Source of the DNA: CAWGMT01 sp963823675
GTDB taxonomy: Bacteria > Planctomycetota > Planctomycetia > Isosphaerales > Isosphaeraceae
Assembly: GCA_963823675.1 (NCBI GenBank)
Contig: CAWGMT010000004.1
Coordinates: 310,001-374,000 of the forward strand
Direction: 5' to 3'
Length of the DNA stretch: 64,000 nt
Positions 29,532 to 40,374 of the stretch are shown here, in pieces. The notes beneath the pieces are model-generated. The model was not told where the DNA came from. It made no database searches and saw nothing but the letters and a program-made list of their open reading frames with translations. Position 1 is the first letter of the stretch. Each line of letters opens with the position of its first letter. Made by a program: the position numbers and the translations under genes.

Positions 29532-30976
29532 ATGGTCTTCACCACGTATCTCTTCGTCTTCTACTTTCTGCCGCTGGTCCTGGTGTTCTACTACGCCCTG
29601 GATGGCTTGAGCCGGCAGGCCGGCGCGTCGGATGGGCGGACCTGCCTGGTGCTCAACACCTTCTTGGTTCTTGCAAGCTACATCTTCTACGGTTGGTGGA
29701 ATCCCTGGTTCATCTTCCTGATGCTGGGGATCACCGTCGTGAACTATGTCTGCGGACGGATTGATCGGCCTGCCGGGGATCAGCCGGAGGCTGAGCTTCT
29801 GGGTCGTGACGTGCGCCATCGTCGTGAGCCTGGGCACGCTCGGGTTCTTCAAGTATTTCCTGTTCTTCGAGGCCAACCTGAACCAGGTGCTGGCCTGGTT
29901 CGGGGCCGGCACGGTGCGAGTGCTTGCGATCACCTTGCCCATCGGGATCTCGTTCTACACGTTCCATGCGCTCAGCTACACCATCGACGTCTATCGCGGT
30001 ACGGCTCCTCCCGTCCGGTCGTTCATCGATTTCGCTTGCTACATTGCGCTCTTTCCCCAGCTCGTTGCCGGGCCGATCATCCGCTACAACACGGTGGCCG
30101 ATCAGCTCGTGAGCCGCTCCCACACCTGGGAGAAGTTTGCCTCCGGGGTCACCCTGTTCATCCTCGGCTTCGCCAAGAAGATCTTGCTGGCCAATCCGAT
30201 GGGCCGGGTTGCGGATGCCGCGTTCGATGCCCAGTCGCTTTCCACGCCGGATGCCTGGTTCGGCGCGCTGGCTTACGCGTTCCAGATCTACTTCGATTTC
30301 TCCGGTTATTCCGACATGGCCATCGGCCTGGGACGGATGATCGGCTTCGAGTTCCTCAAGAATTTCGATTCTCCCTACAAGGCCGAGAGCATCACGGACT
30401 TCTGGCGGCGCTGGCACATCTCGCTGAGTACGTTCTTGCGCGACTATCTTTACATTCCTCTGGGGGGCAATCGCAAGGGCCCCCGGCGCACCTACGTCAA
30501 CCTCATCGTCGTCATGCTTCTGGGCGGGCTGTGGCATGGCGCGAACTGGACGTTCGTCGCCTGGGGGGCGTATCACGGGATCCTGCTCGCCTTCGAGCGA
30601 TTCCGGGGCAAGCGCAGCGCGTATCCAACAATGGCCGCGGCCGGTCCGCGTGGCGGCCACGTTCGTCCTGGTGCTGATCTCATGGGTCCTGTTTCGCTCG
30701 GCGAATCTGCACGAGGCCATGAACTACCTGGGGGCCATGATCGGGCAGGGAGGATCCGGCTCCGGGATGCTGCTCTTGCCGGCCTTGCTCTATACGCAGG
30801 GGACGCTCCTGGTCATGGCCATCGGGGCCGTGGTCGTCGCCTGGCCGATCCAGGCGCACGAGTGGAGCAGGGAGGTCACCTGGCCCAAGGCAATCCTCGT
30901 GCATCCGCTGTTCTGCGCCTCGCTCCTGGTGATGTTCTCGCAGTCGTTCAACCCGTTCCTCTACTTCCAGTTCTAG
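29532..30976 (+). CDS. AlgI-like MBOAT O-acyltransferase (two frameshifts)
   Basis: Multi-pass membrane protein that transfers acyl groups across the cytoplasmic membrane to an exported polysaccharide. It begins MVFTTYLFVFYFLPLVLVFY (29532; ATG 29517 is an alternative) and contains LPIGISFYTFHALSYTIDVY, FPQLVAGPIIRY, FQIYFDFSGYSDMAIGLGRM, FWRRWHISLSTFLRDYLYIP and LLGGLWHGANWTFVAWG, where the His of WHGANW is the catalytic MBOAT histidine. Shifts near 29757 and 30635 split it, but all motifs are present. The AlgX/AlgJ-like gene follows 10 bases later. Confidence 0.88.
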
Positions 30977-30986
30977 GTTCCCTTCC

Positions 30987-32134
30987 GTGCGGATCGACCG
31001 TCGTGCGTACATCATCGTGGCCGCTGTCTTCCTCGCCGTGATCATGGCGCCGGGCCTGATTCAGACGGTTTCCGAGCTTCGGTACGGCGAGCGGCCGCGC
31101 GCGCTCGACGTCTTCCTCCAGCCTCCGACGGCCCGGAACCTGCACGCGTACGAGCAGAGCCTCGAGAAGACGAGTCTCGTGGTCAAGCAGCTCCGGCCGT
31201 GGATGCAGTACCTGGAGTGGAGGTTCCTCGCCGATGCCGGTGAGAAGGCCGTTGTCGGGCGTGCACGGCTGGCTCTTCTATCGACCGAGTGTGCGCTATG
31301 TGATCGAGCGCCCGACCGGCGCTCCCGAAAGCGATTCCGCCGATCCTCTGCCCGCGATCCGATCGTTCCGCGATCAGCTCCAGGCGCGGGGGATCCGGCT
31401 GCTGGTCGTTCCGGTGCCCAACAAGGAGAGCGTCTATCCCGAGATGCTCGCCAAGCGGGCGGAAGACGCGGGAGTCATCGTCTGCGAACGAGACGCGTCG
31501 TCTGCTCGATCAGTTGGAGCAGTGCGGCATCGAGCACGTCGACCTGTTCGAGGTATTTCGCCGTGCCAAGCAGGAGGAGAGCCGGTCGGATTCGAGGCGG
31601 CTCTACCTGGCGCAGGACAGCCACTGGTCGCCGGAGGGTGCACGGGTGGCCGCCGGCGCCGTCGCGCGGCGAGTGCTCGATGGAGGCACCGTCAATCGGG
31701 GTGATCACGCTTACGTCGAGCGTTCGGTCACCGTCCGGCGCCACGGCGATCTGGTTGAGATGCTGCAGGTGCCGCAGATCGAGCGCGCGCTCGAACCGGA
31801 GAGCCTGGCGTGCCTGCAAGTGGTCCAGTCAGACACCGGAACGCCGTACCGCGATGCGCCGGATTCCGAGGTCCTGATCCTGGGCGACAGCTTCCTGCGG
31901 ATTTATGAGCAGGACGAGCCCGGGTCCGCCGGGTTCATCGCGCATCTCGCGCGGGAGCTTGGGCAACCGCTGACCTCGATTGTCAACGACGGCGGAGCCT
32001 CCACGTTGGTCCGGCAAGCGCTGGCACGCCGCCCGCCGCTCCTCTTGAACAAGAGGCTGGTGATCTGGGAATTCGCCGAGCGCGATATTCGTTACGGGAT
32101 CGAGGGATGGCAAATTGTTCCCCTGGCTCGTTGA
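30987..32134 (+). CDS. AlgX/AlgJ-like SGNH acyltransferase (two frameshifts)
   Basis: GTG start 10 bases after the AlgI-like stop. An N-terminal membrane anchor (AYIIVAAVFLAVIMAPGLIQ) is followed by an SGNH-hydrolase-like domain: GVHGWLFYRPSVRYVIERP, the catalytic Asp-His block LAQDSHWSPEGAR, and the nucleophile block EVLILGDSFLRIYEQDEPG. Shifts lie near 31250 and 31495. In alginate and cellulose systems such proteins receive the acyl group supplied by AlgI and acetylate the polymer in the periplasm. The polymer modified here is unknown because no polymerase gene is in the window. Confidence 0.85.
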
Positions 32135-32341
32135 GCCGCTGCCATCGCCTGGCGAAGAAGACGCTCGGGCTGGAGCGGCCCACGGAACCCCGGAAGAATG
32201 GGGGATTTACACCCGACCCCAATTCGCCGCCCGCCCAGAATAATGCGTCACGGCGTTGCTTGCCGCCCCGGCACGGCGCATGTAACATGAAGGATGGCTC
32301 CCCGCTATGATCATCTCGGGAGGGAGGAGAGTCATATCATC

Positions 32342-32599
32342 ATGAGGTTGTTCACCAGTGGATTGAGCCTTGCTCTGTTGAGCTTTTGCTTCCTGGGGTT
32401 GGCCGGTTGCGGGGAAGACAACGAGGCGGCCATCAAGGAGCAAGCGGCCAAGGCGAAGGGAACGATCCCCGGTTCTCGCACCGCCCAGGCCCAGACTCAG
32501 GAAGAGTATTACGAGATCACCCCTGGAGTACACGGGGCCGGTACGCGTAGCGGACCTCGGCCGGACCAGGGCACCGGTTATCCTGGCGCGAAGAAGTAG
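32342..32599 (+). CDS. Small lipoprotein (85 residues)
   Basis: Starts MRLFTSGLSLALLSFCFLGL with lipobox LAGC. The mature part is short and low-complexity (EQAAKAKGTIPGSRTAQAQT, QEEYYEITPG, then a Gly/Pro-rich tail ending YPGAKK). An upstream in-frame start at 32294 would spoil the signal peptide. Small lipoproteins like this often stand next to DUF1559 prepilin genes in planctomycetes, and one follows here 105 bases later. Role unknown. Confidence 0.7.
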   Translation: MRLFTSGLSLALLSFCFLGLAGCGEDNEAAIKEQAAKAKGTIPGSRTAQAQTQEEYYEITPGVHGAGTRSGPRPDQGTGYPGAKK

Positions 32600-32703
32600 T
32601 CGTTGACGGTTTCTCCGGGAGGAATGTCCAGCCGCTGGGCTGGAGCGTTCGTCCCTTGGACATCTCGCATGGAGGCCTGAGCGTTTTCCTGAGGGCATAG
32701 ACC

Positions 32704-33813
32704 ATGACTCGAAGAGACCGCGGTTTTACCTTGATCGAGTTGCTTGTGGTGATTTCCATCATCGCCGTTCTCATCGCCTTGCTGCTGCCGGCCGTTCAAT
32801 CCGCGCGTGAAGCGGCTCGGCGGGCACAATGCACGAACAACCTCAAGCAGATCGGTCTGGCGATGCACAACTACGTGAGCATGCACGATGCTCTTGCCGC
32901 CTGTCTGCATCGATCCGGCATGGATCGGCACCAGCACGCCGATTCCGCAGCCGCACCAGAACTGGTCGCAGCACGCGCGGCTGCTCCCCTTCCTCGAGCA
33001 GCAGGTCGCCTATAACCAGATCAACTGGGACTTCGGCGCTCGCTGGAGGACGGCGATACCGTGTATACCGATCTCAACTCGCGCCGACGCGGCGGCAGCA
33101 CCGACAGCATCCCCCAGATGACGGTCCTGACCATGCAGATCGCCGCCTTCCTCTGCCCGTCGGATATCAATCCCGGCTCCTCCGGCACCTTCCTGGTCGG
33201 CGGCGAGAACAAGCTGGTCGGTGCCAGCAACTATCCGTGCAATATCGGCCTGAACCGGCGGCTCAACGGCTGGGAGCTCGAACGGTCCCAATTATGTGGC
33301 CAGCAACTGGGATAAGACCGTGAGCTCGACGCACGAACATGGCCTCGTTCAAGGACGGGACCAGCAATACGGCGATCTTCAGCGAGTGGATCAAGGGACA
33401 GCGCCGTGCCAACCGGCCTGGCCCCGAACGGTCTGGGGGAAGTGTACAACCTCGGCGAGAATTCCAACTTCTACCCGACCGACTACCAGTTCATGCAGCT
33501 CTGCAACAGGGTGCCGATCACCAGCGCCAACCAGCAGTGGCAATGGAAGGGTGAGTGGTGGGGTTATGGCGCCACCATGATCTACTCGCACACCCAGACG
33601 CCCAACCGGACCAGTTGCGTCTACCACGACATCAATCAGGATGGCCGCGGCACCATCACCATGGTTTCGGCCAGTTCCAACCATCCGGGCGGCGTGAACG
33701 TGCTGTTCATGGACGGCTCGGTCCGTTTCGTCAAGAGCTCGATCTACTATCTGACATGGTATGCCATCGCGACGCCGAACAAGGGCGACACGGTCAGTTC
33801 TGACGCTTTCTGA
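32704..33813 (+). CDS. DUF1559 prepilin-like protein (about five frameshifts)
   Basis: Type IV prepilin/pseudopilin N-terminus RGFTLIELLVVISIIAVLIA with the peptidase site between G and F. The DUF1559 core follows: AREAARRAQCTNNLKQIGLA, FKDGTSNTAIFSEWIKGQRR and, near the C-terminus, the H-X9-DG motif in NHPGGVNVLFMDGSVRFVKS. Frame shifts fall near 32900, 33040, 33285, 33350 and 33410. The family is strongly expanded in planctomycetes and thought to form surface or secretion structures. No pilin assembly genes are nearby. Confidence 0.85.
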
Positions 33814-33870
33814 GACCGGACCGGAATCGCCTCTGAAAATGCCCTCGATCATCACACGGAGAATGCGCGA

Positions 33871-33996
33871 CGGCGATCCTACACAAATCGCCGCGCGGTG
33901 ACGGCCTCTTGAAGGAGCCGGCTCTGACCGGCGATCCTACACAAATCGCCGCGCAGTGACGGCCTCTTGTAGGAGCCGGCTCTGTCCGGCGATCCC
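33871..33996. repeat. 58-bp tandem repeat, two units plus a partial third
   Basis: Units begin CGGCGATCCTACACAAATCG at 33871 and 33929, with a truncated third at 33987; the period is exactly 58 bases. The two full units differ at only a few positions. They lie between the DUF1559 stop and the convergent Uma2 stop. No reading frame. Function unknown. Confidence 0.8.
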
Positions 33997-34037
33997 AAGA
34001 TGTCGCGCATGGTGCGGAGATCTCTTCGAGAATGAAT

Positions 34038-34646
34038 CTAGGCCTGCCGGGCGACCAGCTCGGCGACTGCAACCTGACCGTGATTGCTGCCGTCTAGCTC
34101 GATAGGAACCGACTCGCCGGCCCGTGCGCTGTAGCGAACGACATCCATGTAGCGGGCCGCCGCGCCCCGCCCGGTTGGTCCCGTCCAGACTTCGATGAGC
34201 GTGTCAGGACCCTTGAGACGGACAATCATGTAGCTCGGTATGCCTGCCGCGGCGTACCGGCGCCACTTTCGCCCGCGATCGCGGTGGTAGGTCGTGTCGG
34301 AGACCTCGACGAGCAGGGCGGCGTCGCGAGGACGCGGCTGGCGCGCCGCGTAGTTGGTGTTGTTCCCGCGCAGAACCGAAATGTCCGGCTTGGGTGCCCA
34401 GTAGCGCCCGATGAGAATCGGCTTCTCCTCGCGGACGGTCCAGCGATCGCGAGGTAGCATCACACGAAGCGCTTCGTGGAGACTCTCCACGGCGAAAGTG
34501 TGCGGCGGTAGATCGGGCATTGCATAGATCTTCCCCGCGACCAGTTCGACCTTCTGGTCCTCAAAGATGCCGGCTGCCATCATGCGGTAGAATTGACGAA
34601 CGTCGAAGTGGTAGCTTCGTTGGGGGTTCGTCACGAGGCCAGTCAT
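34038..34646 (-). CDS. Uma2 family nuclease-fold protein
   Basis: A 202-residue PD-(D/E)XK-fold protein of the Uma2 (DUF820) family. Visible blocks are FEDQKVELVAGKIYAMP, WAPKPDISVLRG (Asp of the PD motif), ALLVEVSDTTYHRDRGRKW (Glu and Lys of the active site) and YAAAGIPSYMIVRL. Uma2 proteins are abundant in planctomycetes and cyanobacteria; a nuclease role is inferred from the fold and has rarely been shown. Intact frame. A second member is at 36444-37070. Confidence 0.85.
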   Translation of the reverse strand: MTGLVTNPQRSYHFDVRQFYRMMAAGIFEDQKVELVAGKIYAMPDLPPHTFAVESLHEALRVMLPRDRWTVREEKPILIGRYWAPKPDISVLRGNNTNYAARQPRPRDAALLVEVSDTTYHRDRGRKWRRYAAAGIPSYMIVRLKGPDTLIEVWTGPTGRGAAARYMDVVRYSARAGESVPIELDGSNHGQVAVAELVARQA

Positions 34647-34944
34647 GGGGCAAACCCTCCCTTTTCAGGATAGCGGTACTCGCCATCTGAAGCAAGCGAG
34701 CCATCCAAGCGAAATTCGGGAGGCGTGTCAGTGCGCTCACCGGTACGAGAGCGGGTCGGATCAATCCGGACTGGTCAACCATCGAATCTCACATCTTCGT
34801 CATTTCAAGGACAAACTCCCACACCGCCTTGATCGCTGGATCTTCGGGCACCCGAGTTTGGCCCAATCCCTGTCAGGAATCGGCGACCTGAGATATGATC
34901 GCTGGCTCGTTCCGTGACGAACGCAATCATCCGATGGCAGACCG

Positions 34945-36285
34945 ATGAGCCAGCCCATTCGAGCAGACTCGGAATTCGCTTCGAGCAGAGAGGAGCTTCC
35001 TCCCAGGCCGACCTGGGTGCGTTATCAGGTCCTGGCGGCCGGCTGTTCGCTGGCGGTCATCACCTATATCCATCGGGTCGGCTTCGCGACCGCCTCGGCC
35101 GAGTTCAAGACGTCGCTCAATCTGACCGACGGGCATCTCGGCAGCCTGATGATGGCCTTCATGCTCGGCTACGGCCTCTTCGAGATGCCGTGGGGTTTTC
35201 TGGGCGACCGGCTGGGAGTGCGCAACATCCTCGCCTGGATCATCCTGGGAGGGTCGATCCTGACGGCATCTCTCTCGCTCGTCGGTCTGCTGCCACCGGA
35301 TGTGGCCATCGTCTTCAACGTTCTGCTCGTGCTCCGGTTTGCCTTCGGCGCCTTTCAGGCAGGGACGTTTCCCTCGATGGCGCGAATGATGGCCGACTGG
35401 ATGCCTTCCAGCGAGCGGGGATCGGCCCAGGGGGCGATCTGGATGTCGAGCCGCATCGGCGGCGCGACGGCGCCGCTCTTGCTCGTGGGGCTGATCGATC
35501 TCATGCACGACTGGAAGCGCCCGCTGGTGGTCGTTGCCGGTCTGGGCCTGGCGTGGTGCGGTTGGTTCTGGCTGTGGTTCCGGAATCAGCCCGAGCAAAT
35601 GCGGCAGGTGAACGAAGCCGAGCGCAAGCTGATCCAGGCCGGCCGCTCGCGGCATTCCCAAGCCGGGCACAGCCAGGTTCCCTGGTTGCGATTACTCAGC
35701 TCGCGCAGCGTCTGGGCGCTCTGTCTCATGTACGGGTTTCTGGGCTTCAGCGGCAACTTTTACCTGACGATGCTGCCGACCTATCTGAAGAACCACCGCG
35801 GTCTCTCCCGGGAAACGACGGGGTTGCTGACGGCGCTGCCGTTTCTCTTCGGAGTCGTCGCCTGCCTGGCGGGCGGGCTGCTGTCGGATGCGATCATTCG
35901 GCGGTGGGGGAAGCGATGGGGCCGGCGGATCGTGGGCATTGCGGGACTGCTCACCGCGGGGCTGGCCATCGCGGCCGTGCCCTGGGTCGATCGCGTCGAG
36001 GCACTGGCGGCTCTCCTGGTTCTGGCCTTCTTCGGCAACGACCTGGCGATGGCGCCGGCCTGGGCCGCCGCCGCCGATATTGGCGAACGTTATACGGGCG
36101 TGCTCTCGGGCGCCATGAACATGACCGCCAGCTTCATGGCGGCCGCCGAAGCCCGCATCATCGGACAACTCCTCGACTCGCACGACCTCGAGATGCCGTT
36201 CCTTCTCCTGGCCTTAAGCTACGCGCTGGGTACCCTCTGCTGGCTCGGCGTCGATGTCCGGCGCACGCTGGCTGAGGAACATTGA
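34945..36285 (+). CDS. MFS transporter
   Basis: A 446-residue, 12-helix major facilitator. The signature between helices 2 and 3 is FLGDRLGVRNIL; ARMMADWMPSSERGSAQGAI and PTYLKNHRGLSRETTGLLTA follow. The N-terminal 25 residues are hydrophilic. Overall it resembles the anion:cation symporter (ACS) branch, which moves organic anions such as hexuronates, but the substrate cannot be read from sequence. Uninterrupted. It appears to be a single-gene unit between two Uma2 genes. Confidence 0.85.
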   Translation: MSQPIRADSEFASSREELPPRPTWVRYQVLAAGCSLAVITYIHRVGFATASAEFKTSLNLTDGHLGSLMMAFMLGYGLFEMPWGFLGDRLGVRNILAWIILGGSILTASLSLVGLLPPDVAIVFNVLLVLRFAFGAFQAGTFPSMARMMADWMPSSERGSAQGAIWMSSRIGGATAPLLLVGLIDLMHDWKRPLVVVAGLGLAWCGWFWLWFRNQPEQMRQVNEAERKLIQAGRSRHSQAGHSQVPWLRLLSSRSVWALCLMYGFLGFSGNFYLTMLPTYLKNHRGLSRETTGLLTALPFLFGVVACLAGGLLSDAIIRRWGKRWGRRIVGIAGLLTAGLAIAAVPWVDRVEALAALLVLAFFGNDLAMAPAWAAAADIGERYTGVLSGAMNMTASFMAAAEARIIGQLLDSHDLEMPFLLLALSYALGTLCWLGVDVRRTLAEEH

Positions 36286-36443
36286 AATCACCCGCAGAGG
36301 AAGAGAAAGACGGTCTCGGGCGCCCGCCGGATCGGCATTCCACAACCGGCGAGTCGCAGCCTATAATAAATCGGGTTTGCGCGATTCCGTCATAACGCTC
36401 CGGCGCACGTCTGTGCGGACGAGCCGTCGAAAGGGAGTAGGCC

Positions 36444-37070
36444 ATGCCGTCGCGAGCTCTCACAACGACTTCGACGATGCCCGGTCCGCCAGGACAGCGC
36501 CGAATCACGGTCGACGAGTATGAGCGAATCATTCAGGCTGCCGCGCTTGACGACCCTGACAGAGTCGAACTCATCGACGGCTACTTGGTGGACAAAATGG
36601 GCAAAAGCGCCGAGCACGGTTATGCCACCAAGAAGACTCTCAAGGCGCTGGAGCCGTTGTTGTTGGACGGGTGGACATGGCGCTCGGAGCAGCCCGTCCG
36701 GATTCCCGATCACGATGAGCCGGAGCCGGACATCACGGTTGTCCGGGGCACCGACGAGGATTACGAGCATCGGCTCCCCGGCCCCAATGACGTCAGCCTC
36801 TTGATCGAGATCTCCCTGGCGACCCTGGATCGCGATCGGAACGAAAAGCTTCCCGCCTACGCGCGCGCGGGCATCCGCGTCTACTGGATCATCAACCTTG
36901 TCGATCGCCAAATCGAGGTCTACACCGAACCGGGGCCGGTGGCCTACGGGTCGCGCGTTGACTTCCGGCGCGGGCAGACCGTCCCCGTCGTGATTGACGG
37001 GCAGTTGCTCGGCGAGGTGGCGGTCAACGCGATTCTGCCCTCGACCCCGGCCTCGGGTAACGGGGCGTAG
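36444..37070 (+). CDS. Uma2 family nuclease-fold protein
   Basis: A 208-residue protein. ITVDEYERIIQAAALDDPDR and VELIDGYLVDKMGKSAEHGY open the fold; EPEPDITVVRGTDEDY carries the PD aspartate; DVSLLIEISLATLDRDRNEK carries the catalytic Glu and Lys; ARAGIRVYWIINLVDRQIEV follows. Only distantly similar to the 34038-34646 protein, so not a recent duplicate. Intact frame with a purine-rich GAAAGGGAG upstream of the start. Confidence 0.85.
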   Translation: MPSRALTTTSTMPGPPGQRRITVDEYERIIQAAALDDPDRVELIDGYLVDKMGKSAEHGYATKKTLKALEPLLLDGWTWRSEQPVRIPDHDEPEPDITVVRGTDEDYEHRLPGPNDVSLLIEISLATLDRDRNEKLPAYARAGIRVYWIINLVDRQIEVYTEPGPVAYGSRVDFRRGQTVPVVIDGQLLGEVAVNAILPSTPASGNGA

Positions 37071-37169
37071 CCTCGCATCAGGGTGCCCGCCTGATACCTT
37101 GCCGCCGTAGGCCGTGACCGTTGACTGTGATGGATTCAGGGTCTGCCGATCCATCACCGGAGACTTGCC

Positions 37170-39931
37170 GTGGCCAGCATCGACACCGACCGGAACCTGC
37201 TGTTTGGCGTGGTGGCCCTCCAGGGCGAGATGATCGACGCCGGGCAACTGGCCGAGGCGTGCACCGCCTGGTCGGTCCGCAAGGACCGACCGCTTGGCGA
37301 CGTCCTGGTCGAGCGCGGCTGGATCTCGGCCGACGATCGCCGGTTGATCGAACAGTTGCTCGAGCGGAAGCTCAAGAAGCACTCGGGCGATGCCCATCAA
37401 AGCTTGATCACGGCCGCATCGGGTGGCGCGAACATCAAGGCGACCCTCGACGGGATCCGGGAAAGGGTCAACGACGCCGAGATCCGTCAGAGCCTGGGGG
37501 ACACCGAGCGCCCGCGGCGCCGGGGACACGATCGAGCGTCTCGCGATGATCAGCCAGCCCGCCGCGACCCGCGACCGGTACACGCTGACGACGCTGCACG
37601 CCAAGGGGGGGATCGGTCAGGTCTGGCTGGCCCGCGACACGGCGATGGGCCGCGAGGTCGCGCTCAAGGAGCTGCGCCCCGACCGGTCCGACAACGACGC
37701 CCTCTTGCGGCGGTTTTTCCAGGAGGCCCGGATCACCGGCCAGCTCGACCATCCGGGCGTCGTGCCGGTTTATGAGCTGGCCAAGGGCGACGCGAGCGCA
37801 GACGGTGGACGACCTTACTACACCATGCGGTTTGTCCGCGGGCGGACCCTTTCCGACGCGGTCGCCGACTATCACCGCGAACGCTCCACCGGCGAGCCCG
37901 GTCGCTCCGAGCTCCTGGTGCTGATCCAGGCGTTCGTCGGTGTCTGCAACACGGTGGCGTTCGCCCATAGCCGGAACGTGATCCACCGTGACTTGAAGGG
38001 CACCAATATCGTGCTGGGCGAGTTCGGCGAGGTCATCCTTCTCGACTGGGGCCTGGCCAAGCTCATCGACGACGACCAAAAGGAGCAGAAGCCCGAGGCT
38101 GATTTCGACCCGAATGCGACGGCCCCATACACGGGCCAGGTCGGCTGGGCCGAGCCCGATCTGACGGCCGCTGGAGCGGTGCTGGGCACCCCGTCGTTCA
38201 TGGCGCCCGAGCAAGCCGAAGCGCGGGCCGACCGGATCGGGCGCAGGACCGACGTCTACGGTCTGGGTGCGATCCTCTATGAGATCCTCGCCGGCAAGGC
38301 GCCATTCAGCGGTGATTCGACGCAGGACGTGCTGCGGAAGGTTCGCGAGCAGCCGCCCACGCCGCCAAGCAAGATCGTGCGATCGACCCCGAAGGCGCTC
38401 GAGGCAGTCTGCCTGAAGGCGATGGCCAAGGACCCGGCCGGCCGCTACCCCTCGGCCGCCGCGTTGGCCGCGGACGTGCAGCACTGGCTGGCCGACGAGC
38501 CGGTCTCGGCCTGGCGCGAACCGTGGACGATCCGTACGCGGCGGTGGGTGGTCCGGAACCGGACGGCAGTCGCCGCCGGTGTGGCCGCGCTGGGCGTTGC
38601 GGTCGTCGGCCTGACGGCCGCGCTCGCGATCCAGGCCCAGTCGAACCGCGCTTTAACGGCCGCGCTTGCAAGCGAGAAACTGGCCCGTCAGGACGCCTCG
38701 GCCCAATCGGACCAGGCCGAGGAAGCCATCGAGTCGTTCTTCACGGGGATCAGTCAAGACGTCATCCTCCGCCGGCCAGAGCTGTCGCAATTGCGCGGCC
38801 GCCTGCTGAGCGCCGCCCTGCACTTCTACGAAAAGCGTGTGAAGTACCTGACCGACAAGCATCAGGGCGGCGGCCGGATGGTGCGGCCCATCACCTTCGG
38901 CCTGGACCGCATCGCGTCGCTCCAGGCGATGCTGGGCGACCGGGATTCAGCAATCGGTACGCGTCGCCGTCTCATCGAGCTCTACGACACCGACTCCCAG
39001 CTTGACCCGGACAGGGCGGCCCAAGCCTGGCTCAGCCTCGGCGAACTCGAGCGCCTCGCCGGCCGGCCCGATGACGCCATACGGTCGTTCCGGGAGGCAC
39101 TGAAGCGGTTCGAGCAGATGAGTAGCGAGTTGAAGGTGGCCCTGGTCCAAGTCGATCTCGGCCGGCTCCTGTTCGACATGGGACGGGCCGACGAAGGGCG
39201 CCGCTTGCTCGAACTGGCCCGGGGAACCCAGGAGAAGTTCGTCGCCGGGGGTCTCAGGGCGATGGACCTGCAAGACACCTATACGACCCTGGCGAACCTG
39301 CACGAGGCGGAGGGTCGGTCCCGGGAGGCCCTGGAACTCTACGAAAAGGCCAATGCCATCTACGAAAAACTCGCCCGCCCGAGGGCGACGGTCTATTTGC
39401 GAGCCGAGCTGGCGCGTTCCTTGAACAACCTCGGCCTGGCGCGGGCCAAGAGCGGGCAATTGGCGCAGGGCTGCGCGAGGTAGAGCGAGGCAAAGAGATA
39501 CGCGAGCAGCTCCTCTCCGGCCAGCCCCTGAACATCGACCCCCGCGCCGACCTCGCCCGAAGCTGGTATCACCTGGCGCGAATCCAGATCCTCAGCGGGT
39601 CGGCCGCCGAGGCGATCGCCAGCATCAAGAAGGCGGAGGACCTGTATGCGGGCATTCCGCCGAAGGGGCCGGAAGACATCTATTTCCGCGCCTGCATGAA
39701 GGCCCTGCGCCCGGGCTCACGGGGGCGAACAAGGGCGAAACCGAGCTTTCCTCCTCCGAGCGCTCCGATCGACAGCACCTCGCCGACCAAGCCATGGCTC
39801 TCCTCAAGCAGGCTGCGCTCGCTGGCTACGCAAACCCGACTCGTTTCAGGAACGACCAGCCACTCGAGTCGTTGCGGTCCCGGCCGGACTTCCAGGAATT
39901 GCTCCGATCGCTGGCGCCGCCTGCCAAGTGA
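37170..39931 (+). CDS. Serine/threonine protein kinase with TPR-like repeats (three frameshifts)
   Basis: A GTG start opens a 110-residue N-terminal module (LLFGVVALQGEMIDAGQLAE) common in planctomycete kinases. After a shift near 37520 the kinase domain follows: glycine loop AKGGIGQVWLARDTAMG, VALKEL with the ATP-binding Lys, catalytic loop VIHRDLKGTNIVLG, DWGLAK in place of DFG, and APE as MAPEQAEARAD. A membrane helix (VAAGVAALGVAVVGLTAAL) near residue 470 separates it from an external or periplasmic tail of TPR-like helices. Further shifts near 39473 and 39715 precede the stop at 39929-39931. The signal is unknown. Confidence 0.87.
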
Positions 39932-40374
39932 GGAACTGGCTGAGAATAACCTCCCAAAGAGTCGTCTTTCGCGGAGCGAAAGGCGACACTGATTTCCGGC
40001 CAGAATCCAAGTTGGACAGAGTCGGCCATTGATCGCAGGCTCCGCGCGTCCTACTCTTATCATGAGAGACGTATCGCGAAGAAAACCGAGCACGCGCCAG
40101 TCACCGTGGTTGGAATCTTCCCAGGGAGGGCGCTTTCCGCGATTGGCGCCGACGCGGCTAGCGGGCGCGGTCCCAGTTGGAGATCGGTCGTCGTGTCGGG
40201 AGCCCTGGTTGTCAGAGTGGACCAGGGACCCGTGGAATTCAAGACCGCGAACGAGGTCACCCCTTTCTTTCGCCCAGCACGCATACAATTATTGACGGTC
40301 GGCGCAAACGAGTCGCGAGCGGGTCTCGCGTGCCGGATGCCCCTTTCATTCGCAGAATCACCGCAAGGACATCC
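39932..40374. other. Intergenic region upstream of lon
   Basis: 440 bases with one small palindrome (39961-39990) and otherwise no gene that I can support. An open frame precedes the lon ATG, but its residues do not fit Lon. Presumably contains the lon promoter; no heat-shock operator such as a CIRCE repeat is visible. Confidence 0.4.
39961..39990. repeat. Small GCGAAAG-type palindromic repeat, copy 2
   Basis: GTCGTCTTTCGCGGAGCGAA then AGGCGACACT, the reverse complement of the 13853-13886 copy with few differences. Located 30 bases after the kinase stop codon, where it could also act as a transcript-end hairpin. Confidence 0.6.

Noticed and set aside
33871..33996. Possible CRISPR or attachment-site array
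   Set aside because: 58-bp units are directly adjacent with no variable spacers, and no integrase or cas gene is near.
34914..36275. 453-codon plus-strand frame overlapping the MFS gene
   Set aside because: Shadow frame: Arg/Gly/Ala-rich with no motif, while the overlapping frame encodes a clear 12-helix transporter.
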